From assembly GCA_032158125.1 (NCBI GenBank), contig JASKOT010000010.1, positions 310,001-374,000 of the forward strand: DNA of 64,000 nucleotides, read 5' to 3'. This DNA comes from Papiliotrema nemorosa. Taxonomy: Eukaryota > Basidiomycota > Tremellomycetes > Tremellales > Rhynchogastremaceae. This document shows positions 35,505 to 46,800 of this stretch, piece after piece; the stretch's first letter is position 1; each line of letters starts with the position of its first letter. Made by a program: the position numbers and the translations under genes. The notes under the pieces were generated by a model. The model saw only the letters and a program-made list of their open reading frames with translations. It was not told the origin of the DNA and ran no database searches.

Positions 35505-36887
35505 ATGAGCGGGATCATCAAGAAACATAAGCTGAACACGTCCGTGAACACTGAGGCGAACAGTATAGAATTCGGTATCAAAGGCGCATTATCCAAGCAG
35601 CAAAATGAATCTGGGCCCGGTGAACGCTCTTACTGTACTGAGCCGATGCTCAATGAGTTTGCGGACCATTATAGGAAACTCATGAGCCATCTTTCTAAGG
35701 AGACATTGCCCTCGATCTCGGATCAAGACGGGGCTGCAAAGTCGTTCCGTGGCGAGTGGCAAGGATGGTTAAAGGCGTCGCATCCTTCTCGACGGACTGC
35801 TTTCGTCACCGTATCAAAGTCCAAGCCCCGGTCCGGTACTGAGAAAGAGAGACATTTCAAGGACGTCACGGTCAATCTTCACCCAGAATACCACCTATAC
35901 AACGACGGATCCAAAGAGAAGTGGACCGGCCCTTCCTACGCTGTCAAAGTGACCAATGTTGCGTCGCGGGTCTGGGCGGATGACAAGACTTACCGGGAAT
36001 GGGCTTTTGACTTGCCGCCATTGGTATACTCGTCACCTTCCACTGGAGAGATCATTGTCGGCCTCCCACCCACCATCAGAAACCGGGAGACAGGCTTGGC
36101 CTGGTCCTTGTTTGGCCAAGAGGGTATCCTGAGCGGGTCACAAGGAGAGACGATGGTACAGGAAGCAGTGCTGAAGAGTCTCATTCAAGCCGGGTTCCCT
36201 TTCGATGTGTCTGGAACGTTGGACGAAACCTCGACGGAAGGCATTCATCTAGCGATCTGTGAATGTGTCTCTAAGCAGACTTCCACGCATCCCAAGGAGC
36301 CCGATGCCGAGCGATCAAGCGGACAGATGCCGTCTCAACTCGGCTTACCACAGATCACTCTTGTGCCACTCAAGGACGTTGACGAGGTGGAAAAGGGATC
36401 CTACTACCATCAAGCTCTGAGCCAAACTACGGACCGCACTTTACCGACATTCCGTCTACAGCTACAGCGAGATCCAGCACTCACTGTCGAGAAGACGGAG
36501 GATGGGCAAAACATCGTAACCCTCGATTTGCATGTCTCCTGGAACGGAGACGATCCGGATCGCCAACAGTCAAGCGTGTTGACCGTTGAAGCTTTCAAGT
36601 CTGCCCAACGCCAATGTATTACCACCATCAATGAGAATCTGGGCAATCAAAGGGTGGGCAAGGAGCGATCTTTCTCAGATATCAGCGAGAAAGATCTTAC
36701 CGAGTTGCGAGCGACTCTGGCTTGGGAAGTACTTCGCTCCTTCACGGAAGATTTCAGTGTTGATTGCTTGGAGGAAGCATCCGGTTCTACCGACTGTCAA
36801 TTGAGCGTGAAGAGTGATAGACAGCTCGATTTCAATGGGCGACCGCTCTTTGAAGTGCGAGTCTCGGTCGAACAAGACACACGGTGA
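35505..36887 (+). CDS. Intronless gene C of a three-gene tandem cluster; unknown family
   Basis: Single exon, about 460 residues from the ATG at 35505 (MSGIIKKHKLN), chosen because genes A and B start with similar short polar sequences. An upstream in-frame ATG at 35376 is possible. Elements: AAKSFRGEWQGWLKASHPSR; EWAFDLPPLVYSSPSTGEII; LLKSLIQAGFPF-like block (VLKSLIQAGFPFDVSGTL); EKGSYYHQALSQ with LPTFRLQLQ; VTLDLHVSWNGDD; SAQRQCITTINENL; LRATLAWEVLRSFTEDF; and the closing DRQLDFNGRPLFEVRVSV. Gene C aligns best with gene B. No signal peptide, membrane segment or catalytic signature. It ends 172 bp from the convergent cyclophilin gene. Confidence 0.8.
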   Translation: MSGIIKKHKLNTSVNTEANSIEFGIKGALSKQQNESGPGERSYCTEPMLNEFADHYRKLMSHLSKETLPSISDQDGAAKSFRGEWQGWLKASHPSRRTAFVTVSKSKPRSGTEKERHFKDVTVNLHPEYHLYNDGSKEKWTGPSYAVKVTNVASRVWADDKTYREWAFDLPPLVYSSPSTGEIIVGLPPTIRNRETGLAWSLFGQEGILSGSQGETMVQEAVLKSLIQAGFPFDVSGTLDETSTEGIHLAICECVSKQTSTHPKEPDAERSSGQMPSQLGLPQITLVPLKDVDEVEKGSYYHQALSQTTDRTLPTFRLQLQRDPALTVEKTEDGQNIVTLDLHVSWNGDDPDRQQSSVLTVEAFKSAQRQCITTINENLGNQRVGKERSFSDISEKDLTELRATLAWEVLRSFTEDFSVDCLEEASGSTDCQLSVKSDRQLDFNGRPLFEVRVSVEQDTR

Positions 36888-37059
36888 GGGTGAGGGACAG
36901 ATGGTAGCTCTGTCTCGGGCAATTGGGATTCTGCATAGGACGGCACGGCTCACGTTGATTCGCTGGGTGGTAGTAGTGAAGTGAGGCGCATGCATGATGT
37001 GGGATAGCTATAGCTGGAGCAGATTCGGACAGTAGTCACTTGACCAGCGGGGACAAGAC

Positions 37060-37943
37060 TCAAACGGTGCCACATTTGATGATGACCACTCGCTTGTCCG
37101 AAGAGACTTTGCCATCCTTGCTGCCTGACTTCTCGGCGAGCTTGACCACCTCCATTCCCTTGACGACTTCGCCAAAGACGACGTGTTTGCCGCTGCACAT
37201 CAGCATTTGAAGTCCACTTTGGGAACACGACTCACTCGAGCCACTCGCACTTGTCGGCTGTGGTCACGAAGAATTGAGACCCATTGGTATTAGGACCGCA
37301 GTTCGCCGACGAAAGCAGTCCAGCCTCTGGCGCGTCAGCTATAAACAGGCACGAGTCGGTCTACTCGCTGTCATGTTTCTTTTCAAACTTCTCGTCGTCG
37401 AACTGTATCATTCAGCTCCATGCCGGATGCGGGGGAGAGACTAACCTTTGAGCCGTAAATTGACTGTCCGCCTGTACCGTCTCCTCGTTCAAAGTCGCCC
37501 CCTTGCATGTGAGCTTACTCCAGCAATAAGAGGACATGAACTCACCTTGGATCATGAAACCGGGAATGATCCGGTGGAAGAGGGTACCCTGGTACCCGAA
37601 ATCCTTTGGCAGGACTTCCCCATCGACTTTCTGCCTGGGTGGGGAACAAACGTAAGGGTCAAGCCTGAACGACCTACCTTGCCAGTACAAAGGGCTCTAA
37701 AGTTGGCGGCAGTCTGATGTGTTCAGTCGGTGTCCCTTGATTCACTAGCCACTCACCTTTGGCGCGACGTCGTCGTACAGCTTGAACTCGATCCGTCCGA
37801 CTTTCTCCTCTATGCTGTCAGTTGTCTCACTTTCCGACGAAGATCTCAAAACTCACTCCCGATACCAATTTCGAAGAAGCAGTTACTACACGTTAGTCAA
37901 GAAAAGGTCTTCTTCGCTTAACATACGGAAGTTCAACAGCCAT
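37060..37943 (-). CDS. Cyclophilin-type peptidyl-prolyl cis-trans isomerase
   Basis: Catalyses proline isomerisation. Nine exons for 177 residues on the minus strand: 37927-37943, 37857-37885, 37757-37809, 37678-37713, 37546-37630, 37446-37501, 37369-37402, 37236-37326 and 37060-37192. The cyclophilin signatures are complete: [18 protein letters not shown] with the catalytic Arg, [32 protein letters not shown] and [13 protein letters not shown]. The [15 protein letters not shown] start and the KCEWLDGKHVVFG region resemble the cyclophilin H/A group; there is no RRM, TPR or signal sequence. The intron 37327-37368 needs a GC donor to give [12 protein letters not shown] in frame. Family is certain, subtype uncertain. 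Confidence 0.93.
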
Positions 37944-38415
37944 CTCGATCGTCAATACAATATGGTGAGTGTGTAGAAATGTATGATGGTCAGATGGGAG
38001 CCTGATGTTGATCTTATAGTCAGTCTAGATATGCTGATGGCCCTTTGTGCGAGGGGCTCGGTGAGCATCCTTTGTTCTGTCACATCATCGACTCCGTCAC
38101 CCCAGATATCCGTGCAGATAGAAAGTGCTAGCACAGCTTCGAAACGCTCACATCTGGCTGGCGTCGAACATCAGACGGCAACCGGAGGAATCAGTCGTTG
38201 GCCCAGGACCATCCTCTTCGCATCCACCATTGCCACGGAGTGAACGAAACGGCCGTGTTCGACTCACGGTTTAGGACGATGAGCGATCTATGCCGTCCCA
38301 AGAGCAAGATTTTTCGAGACCACTGGCAGATAGTGATGCCTGGTTATCATTCCCAGTTACAGCTAGACATGACGACGCTTTTTGTCTTAGCCACATTTGA
38401 CACCTTGGAGACAGC
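37944..38415. other. Intergenic region, cyclophilin promoter and LEO1 3' end
   Basis: 472 bp between the cyclophilin start and the LEO1 stop, both on the minus strand. It should contain the cyclophilin promoter. No distinctive element or gene seen. Confidence 0.45.
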
Positions 38416-40067
38416 TTAATCCTCCTCGCTCTCCATGTCCATATCCATATCCTGTTCGCCTTCTGCGTCCTCATCTCCCGCTGGATCTTGGTCGACATCC
38501 TCGTCCTCATCCTCGTCTGTATCCACATAATCTCTGCTCTTCTTTTTCTTCTCCTTCTTCGCCCGCTTGCGTTCCCTTTCTCTCTGCTCTATTCTCCTCT
38601 CAGCCTCTTCCATCTCATCCATTTCATCGTCGTCTTCGTCATCCGAGTCCTTTCGTTTCCTCGTTTTGGAAGATTTCGACTTGGACTTGTGCTTCCTATT
38701 TGAACCCCAAGCCATTTCATCTTCGTCTTCCGTTTCTTCCGCCTCGTCTTCCTCGTCATCGTCTGCGACAATAAATCCATCGTCATCCTCATAATCACCC
38801 GGCGCACTTTTCCTCGGCGGCAAGTCATTCTCATCATCGCTGTAGATATTCGTAGAGCGTCTAGAGGATTTTCGTCCGACACCCCCGGAGCCCTGTGCTC
38901 GCTTCGCCTTTGGCTTTTGACTCTTGTTCGGATCCTTGCCTGCCGCCTTGAGCAACAACTCCGACAGATTCGGGTCCGTTCGCTCATCCATGATAATCAT
39001 TCGAGAGTGTTTGACATGTTGTTGGCCGACATGTTTGACCAGTTCAATGTGCGTCTTGCTCGTTCTTGATGTCGGTACGAGGGAGAGTTGACCAGCGATA
39101 GCTGTCTCGGTCATGAGAACCCGTTCATACGTCGAAGGGGTGCAGAGGAAAGTCGTCGAAGTCGATGCTGCTTGTTCTGCGGGCGGAACGAGGTTTCCTG
39201 CTTTCTCAAGGTCCTCTGGTCGAGCAAGTGACGTGCCGTGTGATGAAGCTACATCGAACAAGTCTGAACCCAGCTGCAGAGACATGGATCCATCCGACCA
39301 TCGTACCATGCGTGCATTACTCTCCTGTTTCTAGCGCTTCAGTCATATATCTTCAAGGTCTTGCTCACTTGTTGCCCGTCAAGACCTGCTGTCCACCTCC
39401 AGCGTATTGTGTTTTTCACAGCTAATATCTTCTGCTTGGCTAGCATGGGTTGTTCCTTCCCATCTATATCATCATCCTCAGCCGTAGCATGATAATAGTC
39501 CGCATCGTAAGGCTTGTTATCTATGTTGACATATGCCGGCAGCTTCATGTGCCAGACCTGGGGTAAGCCGGGCTCACGTTCCGTGCTCACCTTGCCGTCT
39601 GTGGCAGACATCCGAGGCAGTTTAGGCAACATCAAATTGGTATAGTACTGTTCGACCTCGACACCTTCTCCCTCTTCTTCTTCGTACTCCAACGGGTTGG
39701 CTTCTGGTGTTGCCGAGGAGTCGCGTTTCCTCTCATTCCCTTCGTCACCGTCTGCAGGTTTGGGCTCGTCCTCATCGTCATCTCCGAACTGCCGTCAGTC
39801 CAGGTCACACAAGTGTAGCCTACTCACCAGACCACCCATGTCATCGTCATCTTCGTCTCTGTCCTCATCATCGTTCTCAGCTGCAGCACCTGGAGTCGGA
39901 GACTGATGGCTTGGACCAGGTTTGGGCGATTCTGCCGTAGGTGATGGGGTAGGTGTGCGCGATTGCGACCCCGATGCCACCGGCTGAACAGTAGGCTCAC
40001 CGAGGGGAGCATCGGAGGGATCCGGTGAGTCTGGGAACAGGTCGTCGCCCAGCCCGCCGTCTGACAT
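38416..40067 (-). CDS. LEO1: PAF1-complex subunit Leo1
   Basis: RNA polymerase II-associated elongation factor. Exons on the minus strand: 39828-40067, 39369-39788 and 38416-39330; 524 residues. The Leo1 core is clear: VWHMKLPAYVNIDNKPYD, ILAVKNTIRW, ARMVRWSDGSMSLQLGSD, and GQQHVKHSRMIIMDER. The N-terminus and C-terminus are highly acidic, with a KHKSKSKSSKTRKRK basic patch inside the acidic tail, all typical of the family. The start at MSDGGLGDDLFPDSPD is preferred; an in-frame ATG 54 nt upstream (40121) would add 18 residues. It is divergently arranged with ATP4. Confidence 0.94.
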
Positions 40068-40390
40068 TGTGTTATGTGAGGTATGTAGGTCTAGTCGAGG
40101 TGAGCTTGCAGATTCAGACATTACGCGTAGGATTAGGCATGCAAGTTGGGTGGGATGGGCCTGATGGGCCTATTTCAAAAGCCCTGTTGAAGTGCCACAC
40201 TGCCATTTGTATGGGATCCCTATGTATCGGCGTTTCCGGCATTAGCCACCCCTCTCCGCTTTGCCCCTGAGCTGCTCTTCCCCTTCTCACTCCGTCGCCT
40301 GCCTCGCTGCTCGTTGGTAGGATCGTCGAATTCGTTGTTGTCACCACCTCTTTTCCCAACTCTCCTCCATCCCTCCATCCTCACTCCATC
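40068..40390. promoter_or_regulatory. Divergent promoter, LEO1 / ATP4
   Basis: 323 bp between divergent start codons. The ATP4 side is CT-rich (about 40250-40390). No specific site can be named. Confidence 0.5.
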
Positions 40391-41370
40391 ATGGCTTCCC
40401 GGATCGCACTCAGGAGTCTCCGAACAGCCGGTACGCCTCGATCATGCGCCGAAAAGGGTGTCGACTTGCTAATTTGACAGGCATTGCCCGACCGGCTCGA
40501 GTTCTTCCCATTGCGTACGTATAGGCAAATATGTCTGAGATTGTCACTGACGTATAGTGCTCGATCAATGGCTACTCGTGAGGATATGTCACATTTAAGG
40601 AAAGGTGGAAAGCTCATTGTGTAGAACCAACCCCGGATGAGAAAGCCGCTTCGATCATCAACGCCGTCCCCTCTTCCTCTCTCTTCACTAAAACCGGAGG
40701 TCTTCTCCTCGGTACCGGTCTGACCGCTGCCGCCGTTTCCTCGGAGATTTACGTGCGTTGTTATTGAAAGGAGAAAGATGTTATGGCTCATGGATAGGTT
40801 GTCAACGAGGAGACTGTCATCTTGGTCGGATTCGCTGCTATCGTTGCTATCATTGCCAAAACCGCTGGTGCGCCTTACGCATCGTGGGCACAGGGCCACA
40901 TCGAGGTGAGAAACGACTGTTCATGTCTTTGTTTCGACGCTTATAAGTAGCGAGTCAAGTCGCAGTTGAACTCGGCCAGGGTTGAGCACCAAAAGGCTGT
41001 CGAGGACCGAATCACGTCTGTCAAGACTCTCAAAGAGGTCGTTCCCCTCACCGAGCAACTCTACGCCGTCGCCCGAGAGACCAACGCTGTCGAGCACGAG
41101 AACTTCCGATTGGCACAGGAGCAAGCAGTCAAGGCGGAGCTCAAGTCGGTTTTGGACAGCTGGGTTCGATTCGAGCAACAACAACGAGAGGCAGAGCAAC
41201 AGGCGCTCGTGAAGACCATCAGGGAGAATGTGGAGGCTGAGCTTGCCAAGCCTGCCTTCAAGAAGCAGTTGCTGGAGGAGGCCTTGACTCAAGTCGAGCG
41301 TGAGTCAGGTCATGGTGCGGAAATGTGATGACTGACTTTTACAGAAATCGCCAAGTCCAAGGCCATCTAA
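40391..41370 (+). CDS. ATP4: Mitochondrial ATP synthase subunit 4 (subunit b)
   Basis: Peripheral stalk subunit of the F1Fo ATP synthase in the inner mitochondrial membrane. Exons: 40391-40430, 40481-40514, 40558-40577, 40625-40752, 40798-40905, 40951-41299 and 41345-41370; 234 residues. The N-terminus MASRIALRSLRTAGIARPAR is a basic amphipathic mitochondrial presequence. Two membrane segments follow (GGLLLGTGLTAAAVSSEIYV and VILVGFAAIVAIIAKTAG), then the long stalk helix (RVKSQLNSARVEHQKAVEDR ... YAVARETNAVEHENF). The presequence alone is spread over three small exons, one of 20 nt. Length matches the family. Confidence 0.95.
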
Positions 41371-41585
41371 GAGACTAGGACGAGAAAGACGATAGAATAG
41401 TGTAACTTTCTCTCAAAAAAGGAAACACCCTCACCCGCTCGAGAGGTTCGGCTATAGACTTCGCGATGCAAACCAACATTGAACAGGACATGAGCAAGCA
41501 CACACTCAGTGAGGAGGATCAGGCAAAAATACATCTTGGAACAGGATCAACTGTGATCACTTGCGTTTAGCGCTGCGCTGCCCTT

Positions 41586-42019
41586 CTACTGTCTCAGGTT
41601 CGCTGCTCCTTCTCGGAACTCGTCTGCACCTTGCGCGGCAACTTGAGCGGGTCGTTCTGCCTCTGTCCTTGTGGCTGGTTTCACGTCTCCCTGACCTCTT
41701 CCTGCAATCTGTTCTCCAAAGTTGTCGAGCATCGAGTTAACGTTGCCTCGGATGCCTTCTCCTGCACCATGGAACACGTTCCACCCAGCTTTGACCTTGT
41801 CACCAATGGCTGTGCGTCAATAATCCCTCGGGGTGAGAGTGGGCAGACAGGCAGAGGCGATGAGATCTGAAGGAGCAACACAAACTTACCATTGGCACCT
41901 TGGGCACCGGCTGAACCGTCGTTGACCTGATGGGCCGAGGCTCCGGGAGCTACACCAGAGGTGCCGGAAGCGGGGTGCTGAGGAGGAGGCAGGGTGTTGT
42001 TGTTGTTTGCGCTGGACAT
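41586..42019 (-). CDS. Small hydrophilic protein of unknown function
   Basis: Exons on the minus strand 41890-42019 and 41586-41809, 117 residues. The N-terminus is Asn/Pro/Gly/Ala-rich. The second exon gives an amphipathic, Gly-containing helix-forming region (AIGDKVKAGWNVFHGAGEGI, then RGNVNSMLDNFGEQIAGRG) and a charged tail. This resembles small stress-related, LEA-like fungal proteins in composition, but I cannot name a family. The intron is 80 nt, long for this window. No signal peptide or membrane segment. Confidence 0.65.
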
Positions 42020-42263
42020 TGTCGATAGTGTTCGATGTTTGGAAGAGTTATATGAGGCCTATGAAGTTGTTGTTTCTAAGTGGGGAAAGACAGAAGCACT
42101 GTTGATGGACGTTGATCAGTTGGGTCTTTCATAATCCTGTCATCCAATATGCCTGCTAAGAAGAAGACTACGCGTTCATCGCAAGTCGTGACGTCACTAT
42201 ACGTTTCAGATTAGGGCAAGTTGCTTTCTGTCCTCCAACAAGTGTAGCCATACCTTGTCCAGC

Positions 42264-43474
42264 ATGTCGGCTATACCTCTGCATGCGCTAAATGCCTTGC
42301 AAGACGATGCTCTACTGCCCATATGTGTAGCTTGCGGTACACAGTACTCGTCAGGCGAAGACCGATGTGAGCGTCCCTTTCCCTCAAGTCCCACTCGATG
42401 GGTGAGAGACTTATGGTCAGGCGTCATATGTGAGGATCCGCGTCAGTATGTCCCGGCAGCAGGGCAACAATGGACCACTATGTCAGAGCTCGAGACGACG
42501 AGAAAGAACAAGATCGTACCGGATGAAGAGGATTCCAGGATAAGCCTTATACACACTGAACCGGGATTCGGCATAAATCAGACTCGTCAGTCGTCCGGTA
42601 CTTGAGCTTGGGATGATGATAGTGGGGAGCGATGACCTGACATCCAGCTATACTCATCGAAACGGCTGGTGGGTCGTACATTTGGGATTGTGCAGCATTC
42701 ATCTCCCCTCATTTGGTCTCGCACTTGTCGAATCTCGCTCATCCGCTCAAAGCTATAGCCATCTCTCACCCCCATGTGAGTTTGTCCGTCCCATCCCTAC
42801 AGAGGGTCCAAACCGCCTTGCTAATATGCTAAACGTTCAGTTTTTCTCCACCTCCCTCACATGGTCTAGAGCGCTCCAAGTGCCCTTGTACCTCTGTGCA
42901 GCCGACAAAGAATGGTATCAAAGAGCAGACGATATCAAGCCGTCCGACCAAATCATCTGGTGGTCCGATACCGTCTCGCTCGGACCCAACGTCTCCTTGG
43001 TGCAATGCGGAGGGTACGTGTGCCACAGCCTCCGAAGAGGTGTGTTAGCAACTGAGTGTAGGCATTTCCCGGGATCGAGCATATTACATTGGGACCGTCT
43101 ATCTGAACCAGCCCCTTCAGCCGACAATCTTCCTACGAAACCTACTCCAGTCTCTGGGATCATCTTCACCGCTGATACATTGATGGTTATGCCGACTCAA
43201 TCTCAGTTTACGTTCATATGGTCGGCCCCTAATATGGTATGCTCCCCAGGTCCATTTAGACTCCATAAGCTAAGGATAGATCCCGCTTCGCCCAAAAGAC
43301 GTGTTGAGCGTGGTGAAACGGATCGAACATCTTCCCTTTCACCAGGCCACTTCTACTTGGCCAGGGAGATTCATCCGTCAAGACGCCAAGAATATCCTCC
43401 AGCAAAGCGTGACGCAGCATCTCACAGCTTGCGGCTGGGTGCAACAAGGGAATGAGCTGGTCCCACGGACGTGA
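42264..43474 (+). CDS. Metallo-beta-lactamase-fold protein
   Basis: Exons: 42264-42366, 42421-42585, 42648-42775, 42841-43013, 43062-43236 and 43280-43474; 312 residues. The N-terminus holds a zinc-binding CxxC pair (ICVACGTQ and RCVICEDPRQYVPAAGQQW). The MBL core follows: EPGFGINQ, LIETAGGSYIWDCAAFIS, AIAISHPHFFSTSLTWSRAL, QCGGHFPGSSILHW and IIFTADTLMVMP. This layout is that of an uncharacterised fungal MBL family. The metal-binding motif is reduced: the third histidine usual in HPHxxxxH appears to be Ser (HPHFFSTS). A 19-codon open frame starting at 42149 lies in the probable leader. Substrate unknown. Confidence 0.82.
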
Positions 43475-43812
43475 TTGAAACTAATGAGAAACGATCAGTC
43501 CGAGTGCGCATACCTCACAGTGCCTAGTGTCGTCGAATAAAGTGTACAGTATATGCATTTTCTTGTTTGTATGATAATAAGATATATATCTAAGTAGGGT
43601 GTAGTGGAGGGAAACGTGGTTGTATCGTAAATGATGCACAGCGGAATGTTGCGGAAACCTGGAATGATTGATTTATAACTTTTGCTTTCGTCGTTTAGGG
43701 TGTGGTTTAGCGTGTGATGAGTCCAGCTCGAATAACCAACAGATATGCACAGCTAGAAATGTTCACTTCACAAATTCATCGTGACTTGCGAGTCAGGCGA
43801 AGAGCATAGAGT
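43475..43812. other. Convergent intergenic region, AT-rich
   Basis: 338 bp between stop codons of the MBL-fold gene (+) and the Pumilio gene (-), A/T-rich around 43540-43600 as expected of 3' UTRs. Nothing else seen. Confidence 0.55.
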
Positions 43813-46800
43813 TCAGGTCTGATAACTCGCAAACATGCCTGGCTGTGGCTGAACATCGTCAGCGAGCGCTCTCACAGCCAGATATCCTACTCACCATGGT
43901 GGCCTGATAGTACATCTGATTGTTTTGCTGACCCACAATGCCCAACCCACCAAGGTTTGGCTGTTGTTCGAACGTGATAGGCCCATGACTAAACTGCGAG
44001 CTCAATCTGACGCCGTTTTGGTTTTGCATATATGGCATGTCGATGCTTGGCGAAGCAAACTGAACGTGAGCACGTCGCAGCGCAAGTCAGTAGCACAGTG
44101 ACGTACGGGATTGAAAGGGTCCGAGCCTGGACTCATCATCTGTGACGCTGGTGACAGCCTGCCTCGCTGTCTGGCAATAGGAGTTCTAGGCGATCCGTTC
44201 ATGCCTAGATTGGGACTACCGGTTCGAAGAGCCTGACTAAGGGCCATATTTTGCGGAATGAGCAAAGGTGACAGATTTTGCGACATGGGCGCGTATTGCA
44301 CACCTTGTGCAGCGCCATGGGGTGAATTATTGCCGCCGTACTGGTTGTACCCGTAGCCGTAGGGCGATCTTTGCTGCTGTTGACCTTGCCAGCCTCGATT
44401 AGCGTAAGGGCTGGTTGAGTTTGAATTGGCGGCAACAGGTAGGCCGACCGCTTCCATCAGTAGGCGGTATGGCGCGGAGGCAGACGCCTTGATGGTTGGC
44501 AATACTCGACGTGTAGCTTCGACCATGTTTTCTCGGTCGCTGGCCGGGAGTGAGGATATTGCAATGATCTTGCCGATAACTTGGGCGCCATTGTTCGCGT
44601 CGGTAAGAATCTCGGTGAGCGCCGCGTCATTGGATGACGTGAATATGGCGTTGATCAAGGTGGTCGCGGCAGCAGGCTCAGCCGTCTGCGTAATTACTAG
44701 CAATCAATGAACGACTTGGTCACCGAGGCTGTCTTTACTCACTTCGGAGAACGGTCAATGACGCGAGCTTGTGTGTGCAGAGATGAGCGATGTGCGGCAC
44801 AAATCGTCCCGCGAGTAGACCATAACGTCCAGGAAGGTTCGACTGGTCGACAAGCCAGGTCAAGAGCAAGGCTCCATTGGGATTGGTCGCAAGCGGGATG
44901 GAGTTGAGGATGATACCTGTAGCAACTCGTTTCTGAGAGTCAGCCACAGACTTCTGGTATACGATCTCAATCAAGCATACCCTCTGATAGAGCGAGGTGA
45001 GATTACTCTCCAAGCAAGTTCGCATACATCTGGCACCGAAACGGTTCTGCGCAATATCCCACATTCGATCCATCATAGCGTCGAATACGTAATCGCTCCA
45101 CGGCGGTCCAAACTTGAGAGTGCCCGCACAAACGTAGTTTCCAAGCGAGTCACACATCAGCGGAGGGGCAAAGGCTTTGAGATGTGCGCAAATGAATGCT
45201 CGTTCCTCGGGCAACTTGCTGCACTCGATGATCTTTTGAGCCGCCCAAGTACCGTTCTTGTGGATACCGATCATAGCGAGATGCGGAGCAATCCGCTCCA
45301 GCATGGCCCATCGCAAGCTGGGCGAAGCTCTTTCGAATAGCTTTTGGATAATGGTGTTTCCGATGTAATCGCTCGAAAGCTGCAGAGTAAGTCAAGTCGC
45401 TGCGCAAATGTGTGACCTCACCTCTGCAGCGTCCTCCATGAGCTCCACTGTGATCTGATCTATGTCCTCTTGAGAACACGCTCCAGTGTCGAGCCTCTTT
45501 CGCAAATCCTTTAGCTTGACGGAATCAAAGCGTCGCTGAGGTCGTTCGGAAATGAGCGGGATGGCCGTGTAGTATGTCGCAGGCGGTCGAGGTTCTGATT
45601 GTCAGACAAATCACCTTCAGGAACTCGGACGTACCAGCAGCAGCCTTGACATCCTCATCCTCGGCTCTATCCGAGCTGAGGACTTGCATGATCATCTGTT
45701 GCTCCGTGACGGCTCCATCTTTCGCCAAACCCTTCTCTAGTACCTGCTCGTGTACACCCGCTTTCACCAGATCAACGACAAGCTGACTTCGATAGTTTTC
45801 CAGTCCACCACCCTCAGCCGAGATTTGTTGCTCGGTCGAGACGGCTGATGCGCCATTGACGATAGCGAGCTTCTCCGTAAGGTTGGCGTCAGCGAGGGCA
45901 GACTCTTCCTCTTCTGGACCGCCGATGGAAGGCGATTTCGCGGTCGGAACACGTGCAAAGCCAATTCGAATGGGCCCAACATCCGAACCGAGAATGTCCC
46001 GGTTGTTCAAAGCGTTTCGAGCAGCAATAGCCGAATCGAGTCGTTCAAAGTTGATAAAGCCGCATGCTTTGTGCATAAGCACTCGTGCTGACTCCACAGG
46101 ACCAAAAGGCGAGAAGATCTGTAGAAGCGTGGAGGAGCTTGTCGTTCCAGGTATACTGCCGATCCACAATGCTCGAGTAGGTAGTGCTGAAGAGTCTTCC
46201 GGTTGATCAAAGTCCGCATGGGGGTTCGGTGGAGGCAATACTACGGAAACGGGTGTGGTGGAAGCAGGTGCAGATTGACCGTGGGTGAAAATAAGACCGG
46301 TTGGAGCTTGTGCAACCGAAGACGTGGAATGGCCAGTCGGGGCAGAATCGATCTTACCAAACCCAATTCGAACGGCAGCGGTCTCGGACAATGCGGCAAC
46401 GTGCCCGCCCAATCGATTCAAGACATCATCCCGCGCTCGAATGGCATCTCCTTTCTCCATAAAGTTGACAAAGGCACAAGTCTGCTTGTCAGCTCTGCTT
46501 CAGGTAGCGACACACCTTCTCCGGAAGCATGCGAACACTCTCAATCGCTCCATATGGCGAAAATACCTGGAGCACTCCGTCGCTCGTTGCGCTCACATCC
46601 AAGTTTCCGATCCACAAACTCCTGGTAGGCATCTGCGGCGTAGACGTTCCTCCCGCATCCGGCGTTCCAGCGCGAGAAGTATGCGAAGAGATGGACAGAC
46701 GAGGTCCCCTGCTGACTGAGCTCTCCCTGGATCTAGTCAGATCCCTATCTGATCTCGTTCGCGGAGGATACCCATAAGCTGAGGCGAGAGACATTGAGGG

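Noticed and set aside
38397..38794. Long plus-strand frames opposite the acidic tail of LEO1
   Set aside because: Antisense of Asp/Glu codons gives Ser/Leu-rich frames; LEO1 on the minus strand explains the region.
42149..42214. Short open frame starting MPAKKKTTRSSQ as a possible first exon of the MBL-fold gene
   Set aside because: Joining it to the main frame needs a weak GTTTCA donor and gives a non-homologous N-terminus; it is better seen as a leader open frame.
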